Shown: positions 48,951-58,048 of the stretch, one piece after another
How the letters are laid out: each line of letters opens with the position of its first letter
Numbering within the stretch: position 1 is the stretch's first letter
Assembly (NCBI GenBank): GCA_002694745.1
Contig: NZMY01000014.1
Location: forward strand, 124,001-188,000
Direction: 5' to 3'
DNA from: Croceicoccus sp.
GTDB lineage: Bacteria > Pseudomonadota > Alphaproteobacteria > Sphingomonadales > Sphingomonadaceae
Length of the DNA stretch: 64,000 bases
Position numbers and translations under genes: made by a program
The notes under the pieces: model-generated
Seen by the model: only the letters and a program-made list of their open reading frames with translations
Told to the model about the DNA's origin: nothing
Database searches by the model: none

Positions 48951-49337
48951 TCAAATAACCCACTCCATTAAAAGCACGCGCAAGCAGGCCTGCAAAAGCC
49001 TGCCCTCAACAAATGGAACATACATGGCATCGAGATACCATATTCATCCCACGTTTCCTGCCCTGCCGGTAGAACCGGGCGCAAGCTGCCGGCCGAATTA
49101 ACCCTAATGGGCATATCGACCGTTGAACATGCGCAAGATTATTGCGGCCCGATCTGTCGCCAAGCCGTTCGTCGTGAGGGTTTAACGCCGAAGATTGGGG
49201 TGCGCAAATGCTTTGTCGATTAAGGAGCGATTCACTACCCTAGTCGTTTGAAGGGCTTGCCGTGTCCTTCGCCCACGAGTCATGCGCGCGAGATTCTATA
49301 TACACACACCACCGCCAAGGGGGCTGCCGAGTTGCCG
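48951..49337. other. Gene-free divergent region between tonB and the exported protein gene
   Basis: A 387-base stretch without a convincing gene. It must contain the tonB promoter (leftward) and that of the gene at 49338 (rightward). The only structure noted is the dyad GCAGGC (48984-48989) / GCCTGC (48998-49003) near the tonB start. No clear Fur- or Irr-type box was recognised by eye. Confidence 0.5.
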
Positions 49338-50195
49338 ATGAAAAACCGTCCCGATCGCCGAATTTTGTCCACGATTGCGTCTGCCGGGCTGTCGCTGGCC
49401 CTTCTCGCGGCCATGCCCGCGGCCGCGCAGGACCCGCAGTCCGAATCGGCGCTGACCTATGCCGATCTGGCCGATCTGGCGATCGGCGCACCGCTGACGA
49501 TCACCGCCGAACTGCGCAGGATGAGCAAGATCGATCCCGAACGCACAGGCCCGGTCAGGCCCGGCTGGGCGCGCGTCTATGTCGAGGCGGAGACAAGAAG
49601 CCTGCTGGCCGGAACCACCCCGATCGGCGAGGACCTGAAATATCTTGCCGACGTCAAGCTGACGGCCAAGGGCAAGGTGCCCAAGCTGAAGGGCGAGACG
49701 GTGGTGCTGTTCGCGCGCCCGGTGGCGGGCCGGATGGACGAGATCCAGCTGGTCGCCCCCGATGCGCAGATCCTGGCGAGCAAGGTCGACACGACCTCGC
49801 TGCGCAGCCTGCTGGCCGAGAAGCTGTCGCCCGACGCGCCGCCCGTGGTCACCGGGGTGCGCGATGCGCTGCATACGCCGGGCAATCTGGCGGGCGAGGG
49901 CGAGACGCAGATCTTCCTCAAGACCAAGGACGGATCGCCCGCCTCGATCGCGGTCGTGCGCTCGCCCGGCCAGCCGCCGGTGTGGGGGCTTTCGACCGGA
50001 GAGCTGGTGCAGATCGATGCGCGGCCGCCGCGGCCGGGCACTCTCGAATGGTATCGCCTCGCCTGCTCGCTGCCGCAGACGCTGCCGCCCGAGGCCCAGC
50101 TTTCGACCGATCCGCGCCTTCGCCAGCAGGCCTCGGCCGATTACGCGACGGTGATGGAAGACCTCGGCGCCTGCGAGCGCCAGCGCGAGTTCTGA
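49338..50195 (+). CDS. Exported protein of unknown function
   Basis: A 285-residue protein. ATG 49338 starts MKNRPDRRILSTIASAG, followed by a hydrophobic core and an AAAQD cleavage site (about residue 30); the open frame begins at 49248. The mature part is mixed alpha/beta with repeated strand patterns (PLTITAELRRMSKIDPERTG, DVKLTAKGKVPKLKGETVVLFARPV). No family motif is recognised, though I recall similar exported proteins in sphingomonads. It is followed by hom after 141 bases, which include a small hairpin, so co-transcription is uncertain. Confidence 0.75.
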   Translation: MKNRPDRRILSTIASAGLSLALLAAMPAAAQDPQSESALTYADLADLAIGAPLTITAELRRMSKIDPERTGPVRPGWARVYVEAETRSLLAGTTPIGEDLKYLADVKLTAKGKVPKLKGETVVLFARPVAGRMDEIQLVAPDAQILASKVDTTSLRSLLAEKLSPDAPPVVTGVRDALHTPGNLAGEGETQIFLKTKDGSPASIAVVRSPGQPPVWGLSTGELVQIDARPPRPGTLEWYRLACSLPQTLPPEAQLSTDPRLRQQASADYATVMEDLGACERQREF

Positions 50196-50199
50196 GGCG

Positions 50200-50215
50200 G
50201 CGTTTCGGCAAACGC
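50200..50215 (+). terminator. Small hairpin after the exported protein gene
   Basis: GCGTTT-CGGC-AAACGC is a perfect 6-base stem with a 4-base loop, 5 bases after the stop. A T run (GTTTTTTG) occurs only about 40 bases later, so termination is possible but unproven. Confidence 0.35.
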
Positions 50216-50336
50216 GGCTGACGCGACCGTATCGTGCAGGCCGGGGGCGTTTTTTGTAACGCGCCTCTGGCCAAGCGCGCCCTTCTCGCCTAACCGCCAC
50301 GCTCCTTTTCACTCGGTGCTGCACCGTATTTCAGCA

Positions 50337-51707
50337 ATGGAGCCTTTTCGCGTGTCCGATCCGTCCCGTCCTCAGCCCGATCCGCTTCGCATCGCCCTTG
50401 CCGGCCTTGGCACGGTCGGCGCCGGGGTCATTCGGCTGATCGAGACCAATCGCGAATTGCTGGCCCGCCGCGCGGGGCGCGAGATCGAGATCGTGGCGGT
50501 GTCCGCGCGCGACCGGTCGAAGGATCGCGGTGTCGACATTTCCCGCTATGACTGGGAAGACGACATGGGCGCGATGGCGACGCGGCCCGATGTCGACGTG
50601 GTGGTCGAGCTTGTCGGCGGATCCGACGGCCCGGCGCTGACGCTGGCCCGAAATGCCATAGCCAATGGCAAGAGCTTCGTCACCGCCAACAAGGCGATGA
50701 TCGCGCATCACGGTCTGGGCCTTGCGCGCGAGGCGGAGGCCGCGGGCCATGCGCTGAAGTTCGAGGCGGCGGTCGCGGGCGGCATCCCCATCGTCAAGGG
50801 ACTGCGCGAAGGCGCGGCGGCCAACGCGATCGAGCGGGTCTATGGCATCCTCAATGGCACATCGAACTATATCCTCTCGACCATGGAGGACACGGGCGCC
50901 GATTTCGCCGACGTTCTGGGCGAGGCGCAGGCGATGGGCTATGCCGAGGCCGATCCCAGTTTCGACATCGACGGCATCGACGCGGCGCACAAGCTGTCGA
51001 TCCTTGCCAGCATCGCCTTCGGCACCGAGCTGGACTTCACCAGCGTGGGCGCGGACGGCATCCGGCGTATCCTCGCCGCCGATATCGCGCAGGCCGGATC
51101 GCTCGGTTACGTGATTCGCCTGCTCGGAATGGCGAATGTCGAGACCGGCGCCGACGGCACGACCCGGCTGTTCCAGCGGGTGCATCCTTATCTGGTGCCC
51201 AAGAACCACCCGCTCGCCCATGTAGACGGGCCGACTAATGCGGTGGTGGCCGAGGGCAATTTTTCCGGCATGCTGCTGTTTCAGGGCGCAGGTGCGGGCG
51301 ACGGGCCGACCGCCAGCGCGGTGGTCGCCGACATCATCGACATCGCGCGTTACTGGGACAGCGAGGGCGAGATCGATCCGCCGTTCTCGATCCCCGTCGC
51401 AGAGCTCGACAGGACGCTGCCCGCCGAAACCGGCCACCGCACCGGCAAGGCCTATTTGCGCTTTATCGTGAAGGACCGCCCCGGCGTGCTGGCCGAGATC
51501 ACCGCCGGCATGCGCGACGCGGGCGTCTCGATCGAGAGCCTGATCCAGATGGGCAGCGAATATACCGGCGGCGAAGACGGGTCGGTGCTGGTGTCGATGG
51601 TCACGCATGAAGGCGAGGAAGCGGCGGTCGAAAAGGCTCTGGACCTGCTGGCGGGCCTTGAGTTCATGACCGCGCCGCCGCTGGTGATGCATATCCTGCG
51701 GCAATAG
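50337..51707 (+). CDS. hom: Homoserine dehydrogenase
   Basis: A 456-residue protein from ATG 50337; GTG 50352 is a possible alternative. The NAD(P)-binding loop is ALAGLGTVGAGVIRLI. Catalytic-domain motifs include VTANKAMIAHHG, AAVAGGIPIVKGLREG, GILNGTSNYILSTM and DPSFDIDGIDAAHKLSILASI. A C-terminal ACT domain (RPGVLAEITAGMRDAGVSIESLIQMG) suggests feedback control by threonine. It reduces aspartate semialdehyde to homoserine. The stop codon lies inside a perfect 16-bp tandem duplication. Confidence 0.97.
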   Translation: MEPFRVSDPSRPQPDPLRIALAGLGTVGAGVIRLIETNRELLARRAGREIEIVAVSARDRSKDRGVDISRYDWEDDMGAMATRPDVDVVVELVGGSDGPALTLARNAIANGKSFVTANKAMIAHHGLGLAREAEAAGHALKFEAAVAGGIPIVKGLREGAAANAIERVYGILNGTSNYILSTMEDTGADFADVLGEAQAMGYAEADPSFDIDGIDAAHKLSILASIAFGTELDFTSVGADGIRRILAADIAQAGSLGYVIRLLGMANVETGADGTTRLFQRVHPYLVPKNHPLAHVDGPTNAVVAEGNFSGMLLFQGAGAGDGPTASAVVADIIDIARYWDSEGEIDPPFSIPVAELDRTLPAETGHRTGKAYLRFIVKDRPGVLAEITAGMRDAGVSIESLIQMGSEYTGGEDGSVLVSMVTHEGEEAAVEKALDLLAGLEFMTAPPLVMHILRQ

Positions 51708-51725
51708 TCTCCTGCGGCAATAGTC
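51694..51725 (+). repeat. Perfect 16-bp tandem duplication over the hom stop codon
   Basis: TCCTGCGGCAATAGTC occurs twice in direct succession (51694-51709 and 51710-51725). The first copy encodes the last residues LRQ and the TAG stop; the second lies just downstream. Confidence 0.9.
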
Positions 51726-51863
51726 CTGAAACACGGCTGCGGCATCAAAGGGGCCGGCGATAGCCCCTAAGCGGCAATCCCGATGCTCGCAGGCGGCGAA
51801 CTCGACAAGCGGGGGGTGCTCGGTTACCTGCCTGTGGCCTGACATTCGAAAGGAATTGCCTCC

Positions 51864-52841
51864 GTGCCGCAAGCCAGTGACGTACTCGACCGCGTTCTCG
51901 TCCTCGAAATGGTCCGCGTGACCGAAGCGGCGGCCATCGCCGCGTCCTATCTGGTCGGCCGCGGCGACGAGAAGGCGGCCGATGCCGCCGCCGTCGAAGC
52001 GATGCGCAAGGCCTTCGACGAGCTGTACATGGACGGCACCGTCGTGATCGGAGAGGGCGAGCGCGACGAGGCGCCGATGCTCTATATCGGCGAGAAGGTC
52101 GGCGGCGCGCCCGGCAAGGGGCCCAAGATCGACATCGCGCTCGACCCGCTGGAAGGCACCACCATCACCGCCAAGGCCGGGCCCAACGCGCTGGCCGTGC
52201 TGGCCGCGGCCGAGGAAGGCTGCCTGCTGAACGCGCCCGACGTCTACATGGAAAAGATCGCGGTCGGCCCCGGCTATCCCGAAGGCGTGATCGACCTGAC
52301 GAAAAGCCCGACCGAAAACGTCAAGGCCGTCGCCGCCGCAAAAGGCGTCGAGCCGTCCGAGATCATCGTCTGCGTGCTTGACCGGCCGCGTCACGAGGCG
52401 ATGATTGCCGAACTGCGCGCTTTGGGCTGCGGCGTGGTGCTGATCGGCGACGGCGACGTGGCGGGCGTGATTGCCACCACCAATCCCGAGACGACCATCG
52501 ACATCTACATGGGTTCGGGCGGCGCGCCCGAGGGCGTTCTGGCCTGTGCCGCGCTGCGCTGCGTGGGCGGCCAGTTTCAGGGCAAGCTGCTGTTCCGCAA
52601 CGATGACGAGCGCGCCCGCGCCGCCAAATGGGGCATCGACGATCTCGACAAGATCTACAGCCTGCGCGATCTGGCCAAGGGCGACTGCATCTTTGCCGCG
52701 ACCGGCGTGACCGACGGATCGCTGCTGGCGGGCGTCAAGCATCTGAAGGGCGGACGGATGACCACCGATTCGGTGGTGATGCGCGCGTCGTCGCGCACCG
52801 TGCGCTGGATCAAGGGCGAGCACGACCGCGAACCCGTCTGA
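51864..52841 (+). CDS. glpX: Fructose-1,6-bisphosphatase class II
   Basis: A 325-residue GlpX protein from GTG 51864 (AAAGGAA about 8 bases upstream). Conserved stretches are EAAAIAASYLVGRGDEKAADAAAVEAMR, the metal site GEGERDEAPMLYIGEKVG, DIALDPLEGTT and GSGGAPEGVLACAALRCVGGQFQGKL. It makes fructose-6-phosphate in gluconeogenesis. It follows hom by 156 bases, in an order seen in other alphaproteobacteria (hom-glpX, often then recJ), though recJ is absent here. Confidence 0.95.
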   Translation: MPQASDVLDRVLVLEMVRVTEAAAIAASYLVGRGDEKAADAAAVEAMRKAFDELYMDGTVVIGEGERDEAPMLYIGEKVGGAPGKGPKIDIALDPLEGTTITAKAGPNALAVLAAAEEGCLLNAPDVYMEKIAVGPGYPEGVIDLTKSPTENVKAVAAAKGVEPSEIIVCVLDRPRHEAMIAELRALGCGVVLIGDGDVAGVIATTNPETTIDIYMGSGGAPEGVLACAALRCVGGQFQGKLLFRNDDERARAAKWGIDDLDKIYSLRDLAKGDCIFAATGVTDGSLLAGVKHLKGGRMTTDSVVMRASSRTVRWIKGEHDREPV

Positions 52842-52847
52842 TCGCCG

Positions 52848-53120
52848 TCAATCTTCGGGTGGCCGTCTTTCTTCAAGCGGAAGGTTACCGCGATAGCCAA
52901 GGCCGCGCAATTCGTCTGCGCGGCCTTGTTCGATCAGGTCGGCGGCGGTTTCGGGCGTGCCGTATTTCTGCAGCGCCTCTGCGGTCCACAGCGCTTCGTC
53001 CGCCGGTGCATCCGGCTCGATCGTGCGTCTGCGCGAATCGGCAGGCCGCGCCGGTGCCGGCCCCGCCCACAGGCGAAGCAACAAAAGCACCATCAGGGCA
53101 CCGATCAGCATCCAGAACAT
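52848..53120 (-). CDS. Small single-pass membrane protein, unknown
   Basis: A 90-residue protein with an N-terminal membrane segment (MFWMLIGALMVLLLLRLW) and a charged C-terminal part containing helical APADEALWTAEALQKYGTPETAADLIEQGRADELRGLGYRG. ATG 53120 is chosen because it opens the hydrophobic segment; the frame starts at 53168. It is convergent with glpX and divergent from prs. No family recognised. Confidence 0.6.
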   Translation of the reverse strand: MFWMLIGALMVLLLLRLWAGPAPARPADSRRRTIEPDAPADEALWTAEALQKYGTPETAADLIEQGRADELRGLGYRGNLPLEERRPPED

Positions 53121-53272
53121 GATGCAAAGCACCCTAATCCACGATGCGCGCCCGCGCCAATGTTGCAATCGCGCGACTCCCCGTTAAGGCCCCCGGTGAG
53201 GCGCGTGACGGCCGCTGCGGCTTTCCCCCTCCCAAAAGACACGCACCGCAAGCCGTTTCGAGGACCGACGAA

Positions 53273-54208
53273 ATGAAGATCATGTCCGGCAATGCCAACC
53301 TGCCGCTCGCCCGCGCCATCGCCGGCTATCTCGAAGTGCCGATGACGGACGCCAGCGTGCGCCGCTTCGCCGACGAGGAGATCTTTATCGAGATCCACGA
53401 GAACGTGCGCGGCGAGGACGTGTTCATCGTACAGTCGACCAGCTTTCCGGCCAACGACAATCTGATGGAGCTGCTGATCGGGATCGACGCGCTGAAGCGC
53501 GCATCGGCCAAGCGGATCACCGCGGTGGTCCCCTATTTCGGCTATGCGCGGCAGGACCGGAAACCCGGCCCGCGCACGCCGATCTCGGCCAAGCTGGTCG
53601 CCAACCTGATCACCGAAGCGGGGGCCGACCGCGTGCTGGCGGTCGATCTGCATGCCGGTCAGATCCAGGGCTTCTTCGATATCCCGACCGACAATCTCTA
53701 TGCCGCGCCCGCCATGGCGGCCGATATTCAGGCGCGATACGGCGATCAGGACCTGATGGTCGTGTCGCCCGACGTAGGCGGCGTGGTGCGCGCCCGCGCG
53801 TTGGCCAAGCGTCTGGACAATGCGCCGCTGGCCATCGTCGACAAGCGCCGCGACCGTCCCGGCGAATCCGAGGTGATGAACATCATCGGCGAGGTTCAGG
53901 GCCGCCATTGCATCCTGATCGACGACATCATCGATTCGGGCGGCACGCTGTGCAACGCGGCGCAGGCCCTGCTGGACGAGGGCGCGAAGAGCGTCGCGGC
54001 CTATATCACCCACGGCGTTCTTTCGGGCGCGGCGGTGGCGCGGGTCGAGAAATCGGCGCTGAAGGAACTGGTCATCACCGACACGATCCAGGCGACCGAG
54101 GCGGCGCGCGAGTGTTCTTCGATCCGTATCCTGTCGATCGCGACCCTGATCGGCGAGGCGATCCGCCGCATCGCGGACGAGAGTTCGGTCAGCTCGCTGT
54201 TCGATTGA
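53273..54208 (+). CDS. prs: Ribose-phosphate pyrophosphokinase
   Basis: A 311-residue PRPP synthetase from ATG 53273 (GAGGA 8 bases upstream). Landmarks are [26 protein letters not shown], the ATP-binding flexible loop [41 protein letters not shown] and the PRPP loop [17 protein letters not shown]. It makes PRPP for nucleotides, His, Trp and NAD. Sixteen bases separate it from the hisN-like gene, so the two are probably co-transcribed. Confidence 0.97.
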   Translation: MKIMSGNANLPLARAIAGYLEVPMTDASVRRFADEEIFIEIHENVRGEDVFIVQSTSFPANDNLMELLIGIDALKRASAKRITAVVPYFGYARQDRKPGPRTPISAKLVANLITEAGADRVLAVDLHAGQIQGFFDIPTDNLYAAPAMAADIQARYGDQDLMVVSPDVGGVVRARALAKRLDNAPLAIVDKRRDRPGESEVMNIIGEVQGRHCILIDDIIDSGGTLCNAAQALLDEGAKSVAAYITHGVLSGAAVARVEKSALKELVITDTIQATEAARECSSIRILSIATLIGEAIRRIADESSVSSLFD

Positions 54209-54224
54209 GAGGGAGCTTCGGCTG

Positions 54225-55007
54225 ATGAAACTCCCCGACGATATCGCCCTTGCGCAAAGGCTTGCCGATGCGGCGGGCGCGGCGATCCGGCCGCATTTCC
54301 GCACGGGTGTGGAATCCGACCGCAAGGGCGATGCATCGCCCGTCACCATCGCCGACCGCGAGGCGGAGCAGGCGATGCGCGCGATCCTGTCGGCGGAGCG
54401 CCCGGACGACGGCATCATCGGGGAGGAATTCGGCAGCGAGCGACCGGGGGCCAAGCGCCAGTGGGTGCTCGACCCGATCGACGGCACTGCGGGTTTTCTG
54501 GCGGGGCGCGCGATATTCGGCACGCTGATCGCGCTGATGGTCGACGGATGGCCGCTGATCGGCGTGATCGACCAGCCTATCGCGGGTGAGCGCTGGGTCG
54601 GCGCATCGGGCCTGCCCACGCTGCTGAACGGCGCGCCGGTGCGTTCGCGCCCCTGCCGCCAGCTGGACGAGGCGACCTTGGCGACCACCGGCCCGCATTA
54701 TTTCGACGACCACGACGGCGAGCATTTCATGGCGCTGGCCGCGCGCACCGATCACAAGCGCATGGTGATGGGCGGCGATTGCTACAACTATGCCATGCTG
54801 GCGAGCGGCCATCTCGACATGGTGGTCGAGGCGGGGCTGAAGCTGCACGATTTCGCCGCGCTGATCCCCGTGGTCGAAGGCGCGGGCGGGATGATGACCG
54901 ACTGGAACGGCGATCCGCTCCACGCCGGCAGCGACGGCCATGTGCTGGCGCTGGGCGACAGCGCGCGGCTTGAGGACGTGATCGAGGCGCTGGCCTGCCA
55001 TCACTAG
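54225..55007 (+). CDS. hisN: Histidinol-phosphatase / inositol monophosphatase family
   Basis: A 260-residue protein. Metal-binding motifs are GEEFGSE (about 66-72), DPIDGTAGF (about 84-92) and GGDCYNYAMLASGHLD (about 181-196). Sequences of this kind in alphaproteobacteria serve as HisN in histidine synthesis; general inositol monophosphatase activity is the alternative. It lies just downstream of prs, whose product PRPP starts the histidine pathway, and overlaps no neighbour. Confidence 0.88.
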   Translation: MKLPDDIALAQRLADAAGAAIRPHFRTGVESDRKGDASPVTIADREAEQAMRAILSAERPDDGIIGEEFGSERPGAKRQWVLDPIDGTAGFLAGRAIFGTLIALMVDGWPLIGVIDQPIAGERWVGASGLPTLLNGAPVRSRPCRQLDEATLATTGPHYFDDHDGEHFMALAARTDHKRMVMGGDCYNYAMLASGHLDMVVEAGLKLHDFAALIPVVEGAGGMMTDWNGDPLHAGSDGHVLALGDSARLEDVIEALACHH

Positions 55008-55015
55008 GGCGCGGG

Positions 55016-55432
55016 ATGCTGCGGCACCTCTTCCTCTACGGCACGCTGCAGGCCGACACCGATACGCCGATGGCGCGCTGGCTGGCCCCGAAACTGCGCC
55101 GCGCGCACCGTGCCAGCCTGGCCGGACGCCTGATCGCGGTGGCGTCGCGGGGTGGGTATTACCCCGCGCTGATGACCGTAGGCGATCATCGCCGCGTGCA
55201 GGGAACGCTGGTGCAGGCCGCGCTCTCGCCGCGGGACTGGCGAATCCTCGACCGGTACGAAGGCGCGGAATACCGCCGCGAACGGGTCTGGGTGCGCGCG
55301 CCGGACGGCGTTGTGCGTGCGGATGTTTACCGGTGGGCCGGTGCGCGGCCACCGGGCACGGTGCCGATCTGGCATGGCGACTTTCCCCAATGGCTGGCGG
55401 AGCGCGGCGCGTCCCCCTATCGCGGATCGTGA
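55016..55432 (+). CDS. Gamma-glutamylcyclotransferase-fold (AIG2-like) protein
   Basis: A 138-residue protein starting LFLYGTLQADTDTPM, where YGTL is the phosphate/carboxylate loop of the GGCT fold. Later motifs are GRLIAVASRGGYYPAL, VQGTLVQ and LDRYEGAEYRRERVWV, where Glu of YEGAEY is the catalytic position. Members cleave gamma-glutamyl amines or similar bonds. It begins 8 bases after hisN and is likely in the same transcript. Confidence 0.82.
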   Translation: MLRHLFLYGTLQADTDTPMARWLAPKLRRAHRASLAGRLIAVASRGGYYPALMTVGDHRRVQGTLVQAALSPRDWRILDRYEGAEYRRERVWVRAPDGVVRADVYRWAGARPPGTVPIWHGDFPQWLAERGASPYRGS

Positions 55433-55540
55433 TCCGCGCGCCGGGTTAGCGAAATATTTACCGCGCCCTGCCACGATTCAGCACCATTGAACTGATGTTC
55501 GTGTGCAATTCCAGCGCGAGTGGGATCGTTGCTCTCTTTC

Positions 55541-55732
55541 ATGAAGGCCATACCTTTCGGGATTTTTCTCAGCTGGATCCTCTCGCTCTTCATGGGAAGC
55601 GGCGGGACGACCGGCGGGGTGCTGGCCGTGCACCGGATGCATATCTACGATGTCTCGTTCTACTGGAGCTGGCCGCTGTTCTTCGCGGGGCTGGCGCTGA
55701 CGTGGGCGCTGCTGCTGATGATGGACGCCTGA
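55541..55732 (+). CDS. Small two-pass membrane protein, unknown
   Basis: A 63-residue protein with two hydrophobic segments (AIPFGIFLSWILSLFMG and WSWPLFFAGLALTWALLLMM) and a Gly-rich turn. ATG 55541 opens the first segment; a GTG at 55520 (MGSLLSFMK...) is equally possible, and neither has a clear ribosome site. The length and hydrophobicity suggest a real inner-membrane peptide. No family is recognised. Confidence 0.55.
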   Translation: MKAIPFGIFLSWILSLFMGSGGTTGGVLAVHRMHIYDVSFYWSWPLFFAGLALTWALLLMMDA

Positions 55733-55886
55733 CGGACGCGAAGTCTTTGGCGCATGGCGTCACAGAACTTGCAAAACCGGCGCGGCGCGGTTAAGCGCGC
55801 GCCTTCACCGACACGAGATTCGATGATCGGCCTGGCGAAAAGGGCTGCCAGGGCTGGTTGAGCGTGTCCCATGCAAGGAGACGAAA

Positions 55887-56090
55887 ATGCCCAAGCTCAA
55901 GACGAAGAGCGGCGTGAAGAAGCGCTTCAAGATCACCGCGACCGGCAAGGTCAAGCATGGCGTGGCCGGCAAGCGCCACCGCCTCATCAGCCATAACGGC
56001 AAATATATCCGCCAGAACCGCGGCACCACCGTGATTTCCGACGCTGATGCGAAGGTGATCAAGAAGTGGGCGCCCTACGGGCTGAACTGA
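55887..56090 (+). CDS. rpmI: 50S ribosomal protein L35
   Basis: A 67-residue basic protein beginning [20 protein letters not shown] and containing [19 protein letters not shown], the L35 family pattern. AAGGAG lies just upstream. It is followed after 14 bases by rplT. The usual upstream partner infC is not next to it; the gene before is an unrelated small membrane protein. Confidence 0.97.
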   Translation: MPKLKTKSGVKKRFKITATGKVKHGVAGKRHRLISHNGKYIRQNRGTTVISDADAKVIKKWAPYGLN

Positions 56091-56104
56091 GGAGGTAACT
56101 TACC

Positions 56105-56464
56105 ATGGCACGTGTCAAAAGGGGTGTTACCACCCGCGCCAAGCACAAGCGTCTTCTGGAGCAGGCCAAGGGCTACCGCGGCCGCCGGAAGAACACCATC
56201 CGCGTCGCTCGCCAGGCCGTCGAAAAGGCCGGGCAGTACGCCTATCGCGACCGCAAGGTTAAGAAGCGCAATTTCCGCGCCCTGTGGATCCAGCGCATCA
56301 ACGCTGCGGTCCGCGCCGAAGGCCTGACCTATTCGCAGTTCATGCACGGCGTGAAGCTGGCCGGGATCGAGCTGGACCGCAAGGTCATGGCCGATCTGGC
56401 GATGAACGAGGGCGCAGCCTTCGGTGCGATCATCGCGCAGGCGAAGAAGGCCCTTCCGGCCTGA
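56105..56464 (+). CDS. rplT: 50S ribosomal protein L20
   Basis: A 119-residue basic protein with [51 protein letters not shown] and an [20 protein letters not shown] core, as in L20, which binds 23S rRNA early in assembly and controls its own operon in many bacteria. GAGG lies upstream. A strong hairpin terminator follows at 56520-56552. Confidence 0.97.
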   Translation: MARVKRGVTTRAKHKRLLEQAKGYRGRRKNTIRVARQAVEKAGQYAYRDRKVKKRNFRALWIQRINAAVRAEGLTYSQFMHGVKLAGIELDRKVMADLAMNEGAAFGAIIAQAKKALPA

Positions 56465-56519
56465 TTTGCCGCCGATAGCCGGGCGGTTCGCTGCCCGGCC
56501 GACCGGCACCATAACGAAA

Positions 56520-56552
56520 GGCCCGGAAAGCGCGCTGCTTTCCGGGCCTTTT
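56520..56552. terminator. Strong terminator after rplT
   Basis: GGCCCGGAAAGC (56520-56531) and GCTTTCCGGGCC (56537-56548) pair over 12 bases with a 5-base loop, then TTTT. The preceding AAA makes it usable in both directions. Confidence 0.85.
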
Positions 56553-56769
56553 CATCGTTTAGCCCCCGGCCCCTTTCCGGTCATGAAGCGTCGGTCATGA
56601 AGGAGGGCGGTTCGCTGGCGGCCATGGTCCCCCAACCAGGCACGCCAGCTTCCGAGCGGCGACTGTCCGTGGACCGTCGCTTTCATCCCCGCGATCATGC
56701 TGCCATGCAGCAGACCGTGCAATATCTGCGATGAGCAAAACGGCCTTTCACCGTGCTTTCGAACAGCGA

Positions 56770-56816
56770 TTGTCACCATTGTCAGACTTGTCAGTAGCGA
56801 TTTTTGAACAATTGTT
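56770..56816 (+). promoter_or_regulatory. Triple 9-bp TTGTCA repeat and AACAATTGTT palindrome upstream of pheS
   Basis: TTGTCA occurs at 56770, 56779 and 56788 with exact 9-base spacing. The third copy could be a -35 box with a weak -10 (ATTGTT, 56811) 17 bases on. The palindrome AACAATTGTT spans 56807-56816. The rest of the 477-base gap (56465-56941) holds the rplT terminator and no convincing gene. Confidence 0.45.
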
Positions 56817-56941
56817 ACCTGATTTCAGCGTCGTTTTTCGCGAATCGGCACCGCTCCGGGCGTTGCCCTTTGGCAGGCGGCGTCCTAGAGAGCGCCTCTC
56901 ATCCCGACCATCAATCGCAACTGCAAAGTGACGCCGCCGAC

Positions 56942-58048
56942 ATGGCACTCACCGATACCGACAGCCTGCGCGCCGACGCATTGGCACAGATCGAACAGGC
57001 CGAAACGCTCGACACGCTTGAGGCGGCGCGCATCGCCTTTCTGGGCAAGCAGGGCAGCATTTCGCTGCTGCTGAAGACATTGGGCAAGATGAGCCCCGAC
57101 GAGCGGCAGGTCGCGGGCCCCGCCTTCAACGGTCTGCGCAGCGACGTGAGCGACGCGATTGCGGCGCGCAAGGCGGTGCTGGAAACCGCGGCGCTCAACG
57201 CGAAGCTGGCGGGCGAGACGATCGACCTGTCGCTGCCCGCGCCCGAATCGCCGAACGGCAGCGTCCATCCCGTCAGCCAGGTGATGGACGAGCTGGCCGA
57301 GATCTTCGCCGATCTGGGCTTCGCCGTCGCCACCGGGCCCGAGATCGAGGACGACTGGCACAATTTCACCGCGCTCAACATGCCGGAAAGCCATCCGGCG
57401 CGCGCGATGCACGACACGTTCTATTTCCCCGATGCGGACGCCGAGGGGCGCTCGATGCTGCTGCGCACGCATACCTCGCCGGTGCAGATCCGCACGATGC
57501 TGCAAGACGGCGCGCCGCTGCGCGTGATTGCGCCGGGCCGCGTCTATCGCAGCGATTCGGATGCGACGCATACGCCGATGTTCCACCAGATCGAGGGGCT
57601 GGTGATCGACAAGGGCATCCATCTCGGCCATCTGAAATGGACGCTGGAAACCTTCCTCAAGGCGTTCTTCGAGCGCGACGACATCGTCCTGCGCCTGCGC
57701 CCCAGCTACTTCCCCTTCACAGAGCCTTCGGTCGAGATCGATGTTGGCTATTCGGTCGAAAAGGGTCGCCGCGTGGTCGGCGGTTCGGGCGACGATGACG
57801 GCCACGCCTGGATGGAAGTGCTGGGCAGCGGCATGGTCAATCGCCGCGTGATCGAATTCGGCGGGCTGGATCCCGACGAATGGCAGGGCTTTGCCTTTGG
57901 CACCGGCGTCGACCGGCTGGCCATGCTGAAATACGGGATGGACGATCTGCGCGCGTTCTTCGACGGCGATCTGCGCTGGCTGAAGCATTACGGTTTCGCC
58001 GCGCTCGACGTGCCGACATTGTCTGCCGGTGTGGGAGTGGGCGCATGA
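56942..58048 (+). CDS. pheS: Phenylalanine--tRNA ligase alpha subunit
   Basis: A 368-residue protein from ATG 56942; the frame opens at 56804. An N-terminal coiled coil (about 1-85) precedes the class II catalytic core: [45 protein letters not shown] (motif 1 region), [14 protein letters not shown], the [12 protein letters not shown] motif 2 area and [17 protein letters not shown] (motif 3). It overlaps pheT by ATGA. The pair charges tRNA-Phe. Confidence 0.98.
   Translation: MALTDTDSLRADALAQIEQAETLDTLEAARIAFLGKQGSISLLLKTLGKMSPDERQVAGPAFNGLRSDVSDAIAARKAVLETAALNAKLAGETIDLSLPAPESPNGSVHPVSQVMDELAEIFADLGFAVATGPEIEDDWHNFTALNMPESHPARAMHDTFYFPDADAEGRSMLLRTHTSPVQIRTMLQDGAPLRVIAPGRVYRSDSDATHTPMFHQIEGLVIDKGIHLGHLKWTLETFLKAFFERDDIVLRLRPSYFPFTEPSVEIDVGYSVEKGRRVVGGSGDDDGHAWMEVLGSGMVNRRVIEFGGLDPDEWQGFAFGTGVDRLAMLKYGMDDLRAFFDGDLRWLKHYGFAALDVPTLSAGVGVGA

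Noticed and set aside
56552-56779. 75-codon minus-strand frame in the rplT-pheS gap
   Set aside because: No ribosome site, non-conserved-looking composition, overlaps the terminator and repeat region.
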